This document shows, in pieces, positions 54,401-64,000 of a DNA stretch of 64,000 bases (its first letter is position 1; each line of letters opens with the position of its first letter). The stretch spans positions 310,001-374,000 of the forward strand of contig JAJJXM010000006.1 in assembly GCA_024516155.1 (NCBI GenBank), read 5' to 3'. The notes below the pieces were generated by a model. That model was not told the DNA's origin. It worked only from the letters and a program-made list of their open reading frames with translations, and did not search any database. The position numbers were made by a program, and so were the translations under genes. The stretch is from Pyronema omphalodes (Eukaryota; Ascomycota; Pezizomycetes; Pezizales; Pyronemataceae).

Positions 54401-57400
54401 GCGACATTCCAGCACAATTGGATGGAGAGGATTTACCCATTACGTTTCATACGTGTTTTAATGCTTTCTTGGGAATGTATCAAATCTTTTCTTCGGAGAA
54501 TTGGACGTCGATTCTTTATACGGCTACGCAGGTGCAGAGTCCTTTTGGAGTTGGTTGGATTTCGGCTATGTTTTTTATTGGGTGGTTTATCCTGGGAAAT
54601 TGTAAGTGAAATAAGCCCCATTGATGGCAGAGAAATGCTAATAAGGAAAATAGTCATTGTCTTGAACATGTTTATTGCTGTCATTCAGGAGAATTTTGAT
54701 GTTACGGAAGACGAGAAACGAATGGAACAGGTCAAGGCATTCTTACAGAATAAGAGTTACAAGGCACCAAGTCAAGGGTAGGTCTTTCATCCAGCGGTGT
54801 AGACGCTCCCACTGACATGAGAAGATTGCAACTTTCTTCGCTGTTTTCCCGGAAAAAGAAGCCACTAGACGAGAACCAACACTCGAGACAGTACGCATTT
54901 GAGATGTTAACAAAGCAGGCCATTGTCGAGTCATTCTTGGATGAGGGCGAGCAACACAAGCGAGCTTCTGTTACCAAAGGTTTAAACAAGGATGCGGCAG
55001 CAGCAATTGCAAATCTCAACCAGCAGGAAGAGAAGCGACAAAGATTCTTCCAACGATGGTACGCCAAGCTCAAGGAAATGTGGAAGGATCGTGAAAACAA
55101 TCCCTTCTACTCTTTCCAGTCCAAATCAGTAGCAGACCTAGCTCCAACGGCTTTGGCACAGGAAGTTGTTACAGAAGAGGTACGTCGCAGGAAGGCACAA
55201 AGAGAGTATCTTGCCAAGCATCCAAATTACAATACCTCGCTCTTCATCTTCAAGCCAACAAACCCAATCCGCCGGATGTGTCAAAGGATGGTAGGACCCA
55301 GTCGTGGTAACTCCAGACCTGATGGTAAACTACCCGACACAGTAGCCAGTTACTGTTTCTCGCTGTTGATCTATTGTGCCATTGTTGCTATGGTGGTTTT
55401 GGCTTGTATCACCACCCCACTCTACCAAAAGGAATACTTTGAACGAAATGGTAGATCCAATAGGAATTGGTTCACTATGGTGGATGTTGGGTTCGCGGTG
55501 TTATTTACCTTCGAATCGGCAGTCAAAATTATTGCGGATGGATTGGTTTGGACACCAAATGCCTACCTCAGAGGATCTTGGGGTATCATCGATTGTATCG
55601 TTCTCATCACGCTCTGGATCAGTGTTGCATCCTCTCTTACTAATAAGGATGAAATCAGCCGAGCGGTAGGAGCTTTCAAGGCGTTGCGTGCTCTACGACT
55701 TCTGAATATCAGTGGTACAGCGCAGGATACGTTTCATTCCGTCGTTATTATTGGAGGAAAGAAAATTTTATCCGCTGCATTCGTTTCGCTGTCTTTAATT
55801 ATTCCATTCGCTATCTATGGAGTTAATCTTTTTGCAGGACAAATGGATTACTGCAATGATGGAGGGAATATCGAGAACTTGACAGAATGCATTCATGAAT
55901 ACGCTAGTTCACCATTCCAGTGGGAGGTCCTGGCTCCAAGAGTTGTTGAGAGACCTTACTTTAATTTCGATAACTTCGGAACTAGTTTGTTTATTCTCTT
56001 CCAGATTGTCAGTCAAGAAGGATGGACTAGTGTCATGTTCCAAGCACAGAACATCGTTGGAAAGGGTTTGTTATCCCCCAATACATCATCTCCTAATGAA
56101 TGTAATGGCTAACTATTGATTAATGCAACAGGAATGCAACCTCAACCATTCTACAATGAATGGAATGCCATCTTCTTCCTTGCGTTCAATCTCTTGGGAG
56201 CCGTCTTCGTCCTTACCCTCTTCGTCTCCGTCTTTATGCGCAACTACACCGAACAAACCGGAGTCGCATTCCTAACCTCTGATCAACGTACCTGGCTCGA
56301 GTTACGTAAACTCCTCCGACAAGTCAGACCTTCAAAACGTCCCAACGAGCGCCCTAGCTCTCAATGGAAATCATGGTGTTATCAGCGTTCTACGCACAAA
56401 CATGGTTACTGGCAAAGAGCAATTACAACCCTTCTCATGATTCATGGTATTTTGTTGTTGTTGGAATATCATCCCTCACCAAAGTATTTGGATCGGACTA
56501 GAGATTGGTTCTTCCTTGTCCTAGATGCTACCTTTATTATTAATCTGGTAGTGAGAATTATTGGTTTGACTTGGAAGAACTTTGTGAAAAGCAAATGGGA
56601 TCTTTATGCTATGTTGACGGTCGGAGGAACTTTCGTTACTACGTTGCTGCTCCTTTTTGGATACTCAGCACCAATGTTTGTCCAGTTGCAGAAGTTGTTT
56701 CTGGTTTCGGTAGGTCTTTCTTTGCTTACTTTACTTGCATTTCTGCAGTCTTTTCTGTCCTTCGCTTTGGGGATTTTTTGTGAGAGGATGGCGGCTAATT
56801 ATTGATTAATGGTTAGATTGTTTTACTCCTAATTCCCAGAAACGATCAACTAGATCATCTGTTCAAAACTGCAGCAGCCTCGCTTACGGCTATCGGAAAC
56901 TTGATCGCTACGTGGTTTGTGTTGTTCTTGGTTTATGCTATTGCGTTAACGCAGACGTTCGGTAAGTACAGGTTGTTGATCACGAGGAAAGATTACTAAT
57001 TAACCTCTTTGGGCGAAATGCAGGTTTGACGAAGATTGGTCCCAATAGTAATGGGAATATGAACTTCCGAACTGTACCGAAGGCATTGATTTTACTGTTT
57101 AGAATGACTTGTGGGTATGTTTTCCGCCTGCAGTATTCCCGAACTCGATGAGGCGTCGTAATCGTACGCGTTGCTGGGCGATGACTAATCTCTTTTCTTA
57201 CGTGATTAGTGAGGGATGGAATGAAATCATGAGTGATTATGAAATTCATGAACCGGCTTGTGTTCATGGTCCTACGTTTTTCGATTCGGATTGTGGAAGT
57301 CAGGTTTATGCAAATGCTCTCTTTGTCTCTTGGAATATTCTGAGCATGTACATTTTCGTGTCCATGGTAGGTTTACTATGTCTTCCTTAGTTCCCTTGAT

Positions 57401-58926
57401 TTGGGTTACCCCCTCCGTACGTGGCAGTAGCTGACAGACGCCTAACTTGGGCTACTTTTGGTTAGTTCATCTCTCTTATTTTCGAGAGTTTCAGTTACGT
57501 CTACCAACGCTCTGGTGACTCCTCTCAGGTCTCAAGAGAGGAGATCAGAAAGTTCAAACAAGCATGGGCAAAACTTGACCCAGACGGAGACGGCTATATT
57601 CCCAAGGACAAATTCCCTCGGCTATTAGGAGTGCGTAACCCCCTGTTATCTTTGACGATTACAATGTGTCTAATATGTTTGATGTATACAGCTTCTCTCG
57701 GGTATCTTTGCCATGCGCATCTACGAGGAACCCTTCACAGTATCCGCAATCCTCAAAGAAGCGAAACCGGATCCTAATGCATTCCTTCGCCCCCGTAAAG
57801 CAAGGATTGTTGAAGGTGTTGACTTGGATATTCTCAACAAAATCATCGCAAAAATTCCTACTGAGGAAATACGAAGACGTCGGTATACTTTTACGGTATT
57901 CTTTGAAGAGTGTCTCGTATCCGCGGATAAGAACTATGGTGTCTCATTCGAGTCTGTCCTGCTTATCCTGGCTCATTACAAAATCATCAATGACAATAAG
58001 AGTTTGAGGTATGCATGATTCTAATTCTGATTCGCGCGCTTGACGCGATTGATTAGCAGTATGATATTTTACTAACCCTATGTAACAGACTCGAGGAATA
58101 CCTTCGCCGCCGCTACCGTCTCCAGAGAGTCGAAGAGCAAGTCCAACGCAACGTCGTGACTAACTTCTTCTTGACACTGTAAGTCTCAGTTTCTCACCCT
58201 ACCTTATTTCCCACCCCTCTAACAGCGCCCAGTTACTGGTCCCGCCGCTTCAAGGAACTCCACGCTGGCCGTCTAACTCCCGACCAATCCCGCCGCCCAT
58301 CCCCATCTATCCCTACCATCCTCGTCGACTCTGCCAGCGAAATAGGAGTCCGCACCGACGTCCCCGAGATAAGACTCGATACCAGCAACATCGATGTTCC
58401 AGAAATCACCCTTAACTCTGGTGACGATGGTGGACCTTTTACACCGCCTAACATGTCTGCAAGAAATTCCCTAGACGTCGCCGAAGCATCTGGTTACTCT
58501 CCCATCGATAGTCCAACTGGAAACATTGCTTTTGGATTTGCAGGAATCAATCCTTTTGCAGATGATGGAATCCGCCAGAGAGGTCCTGGAAGAAGAACCC
58601 CGCCTTGGGGTGGAAGTACCCCGAATTTGTCTCCTAGTGCGAGCCCGATGATTAGCCCGGCGACTTCAATTAGAGCGCCGGAAATGGGAGCGGGGTTGTG
58701 GTATGGAGGACTAGGTTCGGAAGAGGGTCATCAAAGGGAAAGAGAAAATAGTGAGGTGGCGCCGGGCATGTTGGATGTATCCGCATTGACAGGAGATAAT
58801 GAGTGGAGGTCTAGTATCAACAGGTACATCGAACAGTCGGGTATGTCGAGGAGTAGTAGTCAGCAGAGTGACAGGATAGGGCCGCTTGATAAGGGCACAG
58901 GAGACCAGAACTCGAGAGATAGGTAA
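51419..58926 (+). CDS. CCH1: Voltage-gated-type calcium channel alpha subunit Cch1
   Basis: Plasma-membrane channel which, with Mid1, mediates high-affinity calcium influx in fungi. Fifteen exons: 51419-52452, 52506-52658, 52719-53662, 53718-53764, 53815-54601, 54654-54777, 54822-56065, 56132-56709, 56817-56961, 57024-57114, 57210-57366, 57466-57630, 57692-58008, 58089-58178, 58233-58926. Phases close to 2,189 aa. A Ser/Pro-rich cytosolic N-terminus (1-344) precedes four six-helix repeats. Recognisable segments are the NLLIAVITSSFQVIREES end of repeat I, FIVLNMFIAVIQENFDVTEDEKR ending repeat II, and pore loops with TANTFSD (I), SSENWTS (II), SQEGWTS (III) and GEGWNEI (IV). A post-channel EF-hand-like loop DPDGDGYI lies near residue 1805. 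The tail is Ser/Pro-rich. The exon 6/7 acceptor is ambiguous by 3 bases (54821 or 54824). Confidence 0.95.
57577..57615 (+). other. EF-hand-like loop in the Cch1 C-terminus
   Basis: The DPDGDGYIPKDK loop has acidic residues at loop positions 1, 3 and 5, Gly at 6 and Ile at 8. Position 12, normally Glu, is Lys. Voltage-gated calcium channels carry an EF-hand at this location; calcium binding here may be weak or absent. Confidence 0.6.
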
Positions 58927-59996
58927 AAGAGGCAAGGCGATGTGGTGGTGAGAAAGCGGGAGTAAGGAGGGGGTGAGCTTGAGCCGAAACAGACGTCGGA
59001 AGAGAGGTGTGAGGGGAGGGGGAGTCTAGTAGGCGGTAGGCGGTAATGAAAGCAAGGAGAAGACCGAAATCGCGAGGGCGGTAACATGATAACATGGGAT
59101 CGGTAATGAAGCAATGTGAAGCAATATTGCGAAGCGAAAAAGAATCCCGAAGAAATCTTCCGAGAATCTCAAGGAATTGGCAGAATATACTAGACTGGTT
59201 GAAATGATTTAAATGGCGTTTATTATTGGCGTTTTGGTTGTATTTTTTTTTTCCTTAGATTAAAGATGAAGCGAGTCCGGATGGTGCGTGTAGGCAGGGG
59301 CTGTGTAAAGTTTCATCTTGAAACCTGGAACGAATGGAATGAAGATGTTGGTTGGGTTTACCAGGGTGTTGGGGTGCGGGTGGGGATAGGGTGTGACAGG
59401 GGTGTACACTGGACAGGAGAAGATAGTGTAACTGTAACATAAAACAGACAGAGGACGAAGAGGAAAAAAAAGGGTATTAAAACCACCCTTTTTTTCCCTT
59501 TCCTTTCCTCTCTTTTGAGACTCGAGAAAGGAGATTGTTGTGAGATATATATATATATACACTACCGATTACCGACTACTCGCAGATAGAGAGGATTTTG
59601 AATGCAGATTATCGGATATTTTTAATTTTTTTGCTCTCCTGTTTTTTTCGATCTCTCTTTTATTGATTGTTGAAGCCAGGTGCTTTGCTTGATACTATAA
59701 CACAACGATACCTGCTACGGATCTTTATTACTTACCACGGAAACATTCTTTATTGAAATCCGATACATACACTCGCTCCAGCAAAATACCACCGAAGATA
59801 CGATAGAAAGACAAAAAAGGCTGCGCCGAAAAGTTTTTACACCTAGTTATATACACATTACAAAGGATATCATCAACTCATTATCTCTTCTCTACACCCC
59901 ACCAGCAACAGCAACACTTCACCACACTATCAACCATCCACCAAAATCCCCAGCAAAAACAAGCAACAAGCAACAAGCAACAAACAACAAACAACA
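58927..59996. other. Intergenic, cch1 3' flank and upstream of a hypothetical gene
   Basis: G/A-rich 3' flank of cch1, then AT-rich DNA with a TATATATATATA run at about 59548-59559. The last 45 bases are an AAC/AACAA-rich leader (59956-59996) of the sort common in fungal 5' UTRs. Confidence 0.5.
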
Positions 59997-60410
59997 ATGC
60001 TCTCCCTCCCCCCACTTCCAACAATCCTAACCAACCTCTCCAACACACTAAACCTACACCCACGTCATCGCAACTCCAATTCCAACTCCCGATCCCGAAG
60101 CCACAGCGGTTCCAGTAATTACAGTTCGCAGACGATTTACGGGATTTATCCACCGCCTGATATCCACTTTTCTGGTATTATTACACAAGGATCACAAAGT
60201 CCTGTTCTTCATCCAGGAATAGGAATGATATCCCCGGTATGGAATCAAAGTTCTACGACTTCGGTTGTCTCGTGTAGGAGTCTGGAGGATGAGTTAAGGG
60301 AGCTGGAAATGGTGGTGCAGGAGGAATGTGTGTTGGAACCAAGGAGGGGGATGGCGTTGGTGGGGGTTAGGGGGATTTTTGGGGTGTTGGAGGGAGGGGT
60401 GGGGGCTTGA
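59997..60410 (+). CDS. Hypothetical 137-aa protein
   Basis: Function not recognised. It is a single exon starting right after an AACAACAAACAACA leader, a favourable fungal start context. Residues 1-20 are Leu/Pro-rich, 21-45 an Asn/Ser/Arg-rich low-complexity block, and 45-90 hold Tyr/Pro/Ile residues (a YGIYPPPDIHFSGI segment). About residues 94-115 could form a short acidic amphipathic helix (SLEDELRELEMVVQEE). The end is Gly/Val-rich in G-rich DNA, so the true C-terminus or splicing may differ. There is no signal peptide or membrane span. It is separated from cch1 by about 1 kb. Confidence 0.45.
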   Translation: MLSLPPLPTILTNLSNTLNLHPRHRNSNSNSRSRSHSGSSNYSSQTIYGIYPPPDIHFSGIITQGSQSPVLHPGIGMISPVWNQSSTTSVVSCRSLEDELRELEMVVQEECVLEPRRGMALVGVRGIFGVLEGGVGA

Positions 60411-62632
60411 TGGAGGAGGGAGGAAGGAGGGGTTGGGGGGTTCGGTGTGAGGCGGGGATTAGATGGATGAGATGGATGGGATGTTGAAAATGGAGGGGAT
60501 TGGGATTGAGATCTGGGATGGGAAAAATTTTAAATTAGGATTAACGGGATTGACGGGATTGACGGTGTTTTGGTTTTGGTTGTGTGTTTTTTTTTTTGGG
60601 ACTTTTGTAGGGGTTTAGGGACGGTTGAATACTGATTGGATTGTAAGGAGTTCAATTGTTTTTTCTTCTTTCCTTTTCTTTTCTTTGGTTTCCTTTTTTT
60701 TTTTTTTTTCTTTTCTTTTCTTCGGTTTCCTTTTTTTTTTTTTCTTGGGATATTGCCAGTTGGAATTAAGATGGAACCCAACGACCAACGAACAACGAAC
60801 AACAACCGATGATCAGCGAGCAGTAATCAACAAGCATCAACAAGCAAGCAAGCAAGCATCAGCAAGTATTAACAAGCAAGCGAATACGCCGGGGGTGGAT
60901 TTGTTTATCGTTTTCGTATACCTATCTACCTACACTCTTTATCATCTCGCCTCGCTTCGGTCCATATAACGTGTTTCATTGGCGTTCTTAACGGTAGGGC
61001 TTTTAGCTTTCATATCCGAAACCCTGTTCGGTTGTCGTCACCGTCACCTTCTTACCTCACCTCACCTCACCTTACCTCAAGTATAGGGCAGGGGCAGTGC
61101 CTTGCAACGGTACAACGGTACAACGGCACAAGGTACAGCGGCTTATTTTTTTTCGTGGGAGTTTGGAGTTGTGTTTTTTATTTTTGCTTTTGTTGTTTGT
61201 AGGAAAATATAGCTTTTTTTTTAAGGATTTGAGGGTTATCGTGTGAAGATCAGAGATACATACATAGATACGTACCCGTGATTGTTATTGCTATGTAGGT
61301 GATGCGGAATCACTGCATGTAGAGCGCTCTACATAGATATGTTTCAGATATGGTGCATTGCAGCGCTTGATGTTGCGATGATGCGGTGGTTCTACGCGCG
61401 ATGATGCTTCTACAACAGCACCGGCTATCTACTCCTTCTATGCAAGCCATGATACATCCGATGCTTCTACAACAACATCGGCTATCTATGTGCTTCTACC
61501 ATTCTGCGGTCTATGATACATCCGATGCTTCAAGCCTCTGTTTATACTTCGGTAAACCCTACTGTGCAAAACTCCACATCGGCTATATATATGTGCTGCG
61601 ATGATGCAGCCATGATGCTCCTACAGCATCATCGGCTATCTACTCCTGCTATGCAAGTTATGATACATCCGATGCTTCATGTTTATGCTTATACTTCGGT
61701 TATTAAACCCTACCATACGTATACTTGAACCACCCACATCGCAACCACGGGAACCCAGTATTTACCCACCTCCATAACCCCCATATCCAACATCCCCGAA
61801 AATCTTGAATATCGAACCGCAACAGCCAGCACCGCATTCAACCGTTGCAACAGTTTCAACCATAAGCTTCTTTATCTGACTGCAGTATGTATGTATGTAT
61901 TTATGTATGTATCTACCCCCATCAACCAATGGTGCGACATAACCCATAGATTAGACTATGTAGTTCGTTATATACATGAAACATGGAATATGGAAGATGA
62001 AACGAAAATGACCGGGATTGGCATCGGGATCGGGAATGGGGGTGAATTTTTTTTCGGGATCCCGGCTGGGAGAGGGCGGGGGCGGTTGAGATGTAAAGTT
62101 TGGATATGTAGTAGATGAATGGCAATACGCTGTAGAGGAAATTATGATTGATCACTGAAGTTGGTATGTATGGAGATGTTAGCGTGGGATTTGGAGTTGA
62201 CGGTAGCACATGTGATTTATGGGTAGGAAGCAGGGTAATACGGGTAGTTGGAGGAAGCTTCTGGGGGTTGGATTTGGTTTCTGGTGTTGGAAGTGGGTGC
62301 TGTGGGTGTCTTCAGATGGGGTCCGGACTCTAAAGAAAGGTGAGAAATTTTGCATGGTGGAGGAGGTAGGTTGGTGATATTTAGTGATTTCACGTGATTT
62401 AAGGTGAGTGTAGGAGTTCTGATTTATCATAATGCACAGTAAAATAAACTCGCTTGTTACAATACGTTGAATAACTGAAGTAAAATATTTACAAATCCCA
62501 TCTCATATATATAGTCATAAGTATTGGCAAAGATTCCATAGGAAATTTACGTTTAATATCCATCGTCATTTACAATTCATACAATAAGAAAGGGCATATG
62601 CAACCCAGATAAATTCAGATCTTTGTGCAATC
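60411..62632. other. Intergenic with degenerate tandem repeat
   Basis: G-rich then T-rich low-complexity DNA (poly-T blocks at about 60660-60745), CAAGCAAG repeats at about 60840-60880, CTCAC repeats near 61057-61076 and an imperfect repeat at 61.37-61.69 kb. No gene is supported. Confidence 0.55.
61374..61690 (+). repeat. Imperfect tandem repeat, period about 210-225 bp
   Basis: Two diverged units share GCGATGATGC, CATCGGCTATCTACTCCT, CTATGCAAG, TATGATACATCCGATGCTTC and TTATACTTCGG. A third partial block lies between them (61460-61560). Frames across the units are open in places but disagree with one another. Confidence 0.65.
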
Positions 62633-63100
62633 TCACTCTTGTAGTACTTTGGTTACAGCATGTAGTGCTACCAGGTACGGTTCACTGTGCCCGAACTCCG
62701 CCACATAGTAACAATCATCCTTGGTCGCCACAAAATACTCCTCTGTTCCATCTTGAACCAACTTCGGTGGTCTATTTCCATCATTATTCTTTGAGTTGAT
62801 AGAAATATACTCTTTTCAAAAGCTGCCTTATTGTCGCTTCGTGTCCCAATACTGCAGCATAAGGTGGTGATATGCTCCCCCATTTGATCTAAATGCTATC
62901 TTTCCAGAAGCACTCTTCCAGTTCCTGCATTACCTCGATCAATTGTGAATATCTATATTTGCATCTGCACCTTTTCCTAGTACCCATTGGATGACATCTG
63001 TATGTAGACTTTATTACGCTGCTAGAGTAAGCAATAATCTACCACCACATTCCTGCTTTATCCTTAAAGTGGCGTTTGCACGTACATGTTTCCGGGGGGA
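62633..63100 (-). pseudogene. Decayed ankyrin-repeat gene (3' part)
   Basis: Minus-strand frames give ankyrin-like pieces in order. The first is a DVIQWVLGKGADANIDIHN segment. Next, after in-frame stops, comes YAAVLGHEATIRQLLK. After a frameshift, an EYISINSKNNDGNRPPKL segment follows, then AEFGHSEPYLVALHAVTKVLQE and a stop at 62635-62633. The succession fits consecutive ankyrin repeats (GHE/LL, G-x-D-I-N, N-N-D-G) with at least one frameshift and several stops. Upstream limits are unclear. An intron could explain one break but not all. Confidence 0.5.
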
Positions 63101-64000
63101 CACGAGCACTCGAGTAATGACCACGGTTCACAACTTGGATTGCGCATACCTTGAAATAAGGTTAAGCTCAGCTAAGCTCAGATAGGTCGCTAATACCATG
63201 GCTGATACATTCCCTTCCAAGACAAAAAAGTCCTCGTGAGATACTTGTGATAGAGAAGGACGAAGCAAAGAAACGAACGACTACATAGCTTATTTGTTAT
63301 TTTACTAAAATCATCCCTTCATAAGCTACCTCATTGACAAATTCCGTGAAGGAGTATATAGTCCGCTTCAAGATTGCTGGAGTCGTTGACGAAATATTGT
63401 GTCTTGGATATCTGAATCAAAATCCACTGAGGCGTGCCCAAAATCAGTGTATGTAAAATAGGTTTGTGATAGTCTATACTTTGAAGCCAAAGATTCCGAT
63501 AACGCTCGCGGAGATGCCAAGTACTGGACCGGCCATGAGAAACAGTTAAAATTCGTGTGGGTAAAGAATCGAGTATGGAAGCTTTAAAATTTATTTGAAT
63601 CTGTGCTCATTAACAGCGTGCAACAACGGCGCGGGGTAAAGGATCACTAATCATATACATCCATTCAGTTTTCAAGCAGCGGCGTTACAGCGCTTGGCTG
63701 AATCATGAGTTATCACTGGCCTGGTTTACAAGTAGAGTAAAAGTTTGAAAAGGCTAAATTTGTTGACGGAGAATAATCAAAAGCTAACTTAATATTACGA
63801 AGAATCTACTGTTTTAATATCCTATGCATAGAAAATCCATTCTAGCATTGCGAGGGACTAGGATAATGTCGCGTGTCGCGAGCCACGTGTGGTGACGTGC
63901 TTCCATGTTTTCACCGAATAAAAATTCAAGGTGAGAAAGTTAGAGCAAAGTGTATTGAAGAAGCAGTGAATGACCGTGGTCATATTGTACTATCTGTGAC
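63101..64000. other. AT-rich end of window, no supported gene
   Basis: I see no open frame, RNA gene or repeat here that can be defended. Part of 63101-63300 could be the lost 5' portion of the ankyrin pseudogene. Confidence 0.45.

Noticed and set aside
54778..54795. 17-nt intron in cch1 ending at CCAG
   Set aside because: It restores the frame but is far below the minimum spliceable length; a 44- or 47-nt intron also restores it.
1..64000. tRNA, 5S rRNA or other structured RNA genes
   Set aside because: I looked for A/B-box-like pairs and cloverleaf ends and found nothing convincing by eye; a covariance-model scan would be needed to exclude them.

Overview
The window is from a filamentous ascomycete (Pezizomycotina). 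The genes carry short GT-AG introns of about 43-107 nt with CTAAC/CTGAC-like branch sites, and the conserved genes read as fungal orthologues: a Gcn20-type ABC-F ATPase, GINS subunit Psf1, a Nas6/gankyrin-like ankyrin protein, a Meu6-like PH-domain protein and the calcium channel Cch1. I cannot fix the class from sequence alone. Gene density is low, and simple repeats and C/G homopolymer runs of 16-19 nt are common.

Layout. 1-7255: no gene I can support, only microsatellites and one strong hairpin. 7256-9611 (+): ABC-F ATPase. 9612-13267: no gene, with a TTCCCA hexamer array near 11.4 kb. 13268-13657 (+): small signal-peptide/transmembrane protein, tail-to-tail with psf1 (13706-14409, -). 15401-16268 (+): ankyrin protein. 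17155-18400: fossil 3' tail of a non-LTR retrotransposon, split by a 1,105-bp hAT element that has a perfect 8-bp target duplication and encodes little beyond the hAT dimerisation domain. A decayed sister copy lies at 19214-20000 and a terminal relic near 32.0-32.3 kb. 20.0-29.2 kb: simple-repeat-rich, no gene supported. 29248-31254 (+): PH-domain (Meu6-like) protein, four exons.

35053-50624: a complete Tad1-like LINE (ORF1, ORF2 with endonuclease, RT and RNase H) bounded by a 14-bp target duplication. Its ORF2 is split by a 9,501-bp Ty3/gypsy chromovirus (37827-47327, coding on the minus strand) with two 1,604-bp LTRs, TG...CA ends and a 5-bp target duplication. Gag and Pol are intact. Pol is offset by -1, and the overlap holds an in-frame TTTAAAC slippery heptamer directly before the gag stop, then a 6-nt spacer and a predicted H-type pseudoknot. 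The sequence beside the LTR has no TGG-type tRNA primer site but does match a self-priming arrangement.

51419-58926 (+): cch1, 15 exons and about 2,189 aa. 59997-60410 (+): hypothetical protein. 62633-63100 (-): ankyrin-repeat pseudogene. The host genes are dispersed housekeeping and signalling genes with no shared pathway. The most informative content is the transposon stratigraphy (LINE first, then chromovirus; an older LINE tail, then hAT) and the recoding signal of the chromovirus.
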